From JAAYYM01 sp035271065 (GTDB lineage Bacteria > Bacillota > Clostridia > Lachnospirales > Lachnospiraceae): DNA of 6,546 nucleotides. A program made the translations under genes and the position numbers. The DNA lies in assembly GCA_035271065.1 (NCBI GenBank), contig DATESB010000217.1, positions 1 to 6,546 of the forward strand. Direction: 5' to 3'. Positions 6,019 to 6,546 of the stretch are shown here, piece by piece. Position 1 is the stretch's first letter. The number at the start of each line of letters is the position of its first letter. Under the pieces are notes generated by a model, which saw only the letters and a list, made by a program, of their open reading frames with translations, had not been told where the DNA came from and did no database searches.

Positions 6019-6546
6019 ATGAAAAATAGCACCCTGTTACAAAATGCAACCGGTCCGGTTGAATACAAACTCACCAACGACTATCTATTTCGTGCTGTCT
6101 TTCAAAAGAACACTCACGTCCTCAAAGGACTTATCTGTAGCCTGCTCAGTCTGAAGGAAGCGGAAATCCAATCTGTTGAAATCCAAAACCCCATTAAACT
6201 CGGCGAATCCTTTGAAGAAAAGGACATTATTCTTGACCTTAACATTTTATTGAACAATGCGCAGCGTCTCAATATCGAAATGCAGGTCTGCGACTTAAAT
6301 GACTGGCTGGAACGCTCTCTTTACTATCTGTGCCGTGCCTATTGCAGTCTAAATAAAGGCGATGACTACATAGACGTTCTTCCAACTATTCATATCGGCA
6401 TCCTAAACTTCACTTTATTTCCTGATGAACCGGAATTCTATTCCAAAAACCTGATGACGAATATCAAGACCCATAAGGTTTATAGTAGTAAATTTGCGCT
6501 CAATGTGCTAGACTTAAAGAGTATCAACTTGGCAACCAACGAAGAT
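6019..6546 (+). CDS. Rpn-family PD-(D/E)XK nuclease / putative transposase, 3' end outside window
   Basis: The first 176 codons are present and the frame is open to the window edge. The N-terminal TNDYLFRAVF (19-28), the catalytic-type D73 in IILDLN, then E87-x-Q89 in NIEMQV, and RSLYYLCRAY (99-108) with KGDDY (113-117) are the hallmarks of the PDDEXK_2/Rpn group. E-x-Q in place of E-x-K is common in this group. Escherichia coli RpnA is a DNA endonuclease that promotes RecA-independent recombination; many clostridial relatives are annotated as transposases without demonstrated mobility. AGGAGA lies 6 nt before the ATG. I see no terminal inverted repeats or target duplication at its upstream side, so mobility of this copy is not supported here. 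Any C-terminal part is outside the window. Confidence 0.85.
   Translation, partial: MKNSTLLQNATGPVEYKLTNDYLFRAVFQKNTHVLKGLICSLLSLKEAEIQSVEIQNPIKLGESFEEKDIILDLNILLNNAQRLNIEMQVCDLNDWLERSLYYLCRAYCSLNKGDDYIDVLPTIHIGILNFTLFPDEPEFYSKNLMTNIKTHKVYSSKFALNVLDLKSINLATNED

Overview
The window looks like chromosomal DNA from an anaerobic, spore-forming Firmicute, most likely a Lachnospiraceae-type clostridium. I infer this from a SipL-like spore morphogenesis protein, a two-subunit class 1B dihydroorotate dehydrogenase (PyrD plus PyrK), AT-rich DNA with strong AGGAG-type ribosome sites, and an Rpn-family nuclease gene. I see no sign of plasmid or phage genes, rRNA, tRNA or CRISPR.

Layout. From the right end of the minus-strand block, reading leftwards: a PrcB-domain lipoprotein gene (4887-4456), then pyrC (4392-3100), pyrK (3084-2275) and pyrD (2278-1373), which are tightly packed with a 4-nt overlap between pyrK and pyrD, then a SipL-like gene that starts at 1299 and runs off the left edge. 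On the plus strand, plsC (5035-5757) diverges from the lipoprotein gene. It is followed by a 261-bp gap and the start of an Rpn/PD-(D/E)XK transposase-like gene (6019 onward), which runs off the right edge.

Function. PyrC makes dihydroorotate from carbamoyl-aspartate, and PyrD-PyrK oxidises it to orotate with electrons passed to NAD+, so the operon encodes two consecutive steps of UMP synthesis. PlsC makes phosphatidic acid. The SipL-like protein belongs to spore coat assembly and should be needed only in the mother cell.

The most interesting stretch is the 73-bp pyrD/sipL junction. A 20-bp intrinsic-terminator stem with a seven-T tract ends the pyrimidine operon. Its 3' arm contains the sipL Shine-Dalgarno sequence, its T-tract is the spacer and the first bases of the sipL TTG start codon, and a sigma-E-like promoter lies over its 5' arm so that a sporulation transcript would begin in the loop and leave the ribosome site unpaired. 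Secondary points are an exact 27-bp tandem repeat abutting the plsC promoter, a palindrome over the pyrC -35 box, and a ~195-nt structured leader before the Rpn gene. The genes themselves belong to known families; the novelty, if any, is regulatory.
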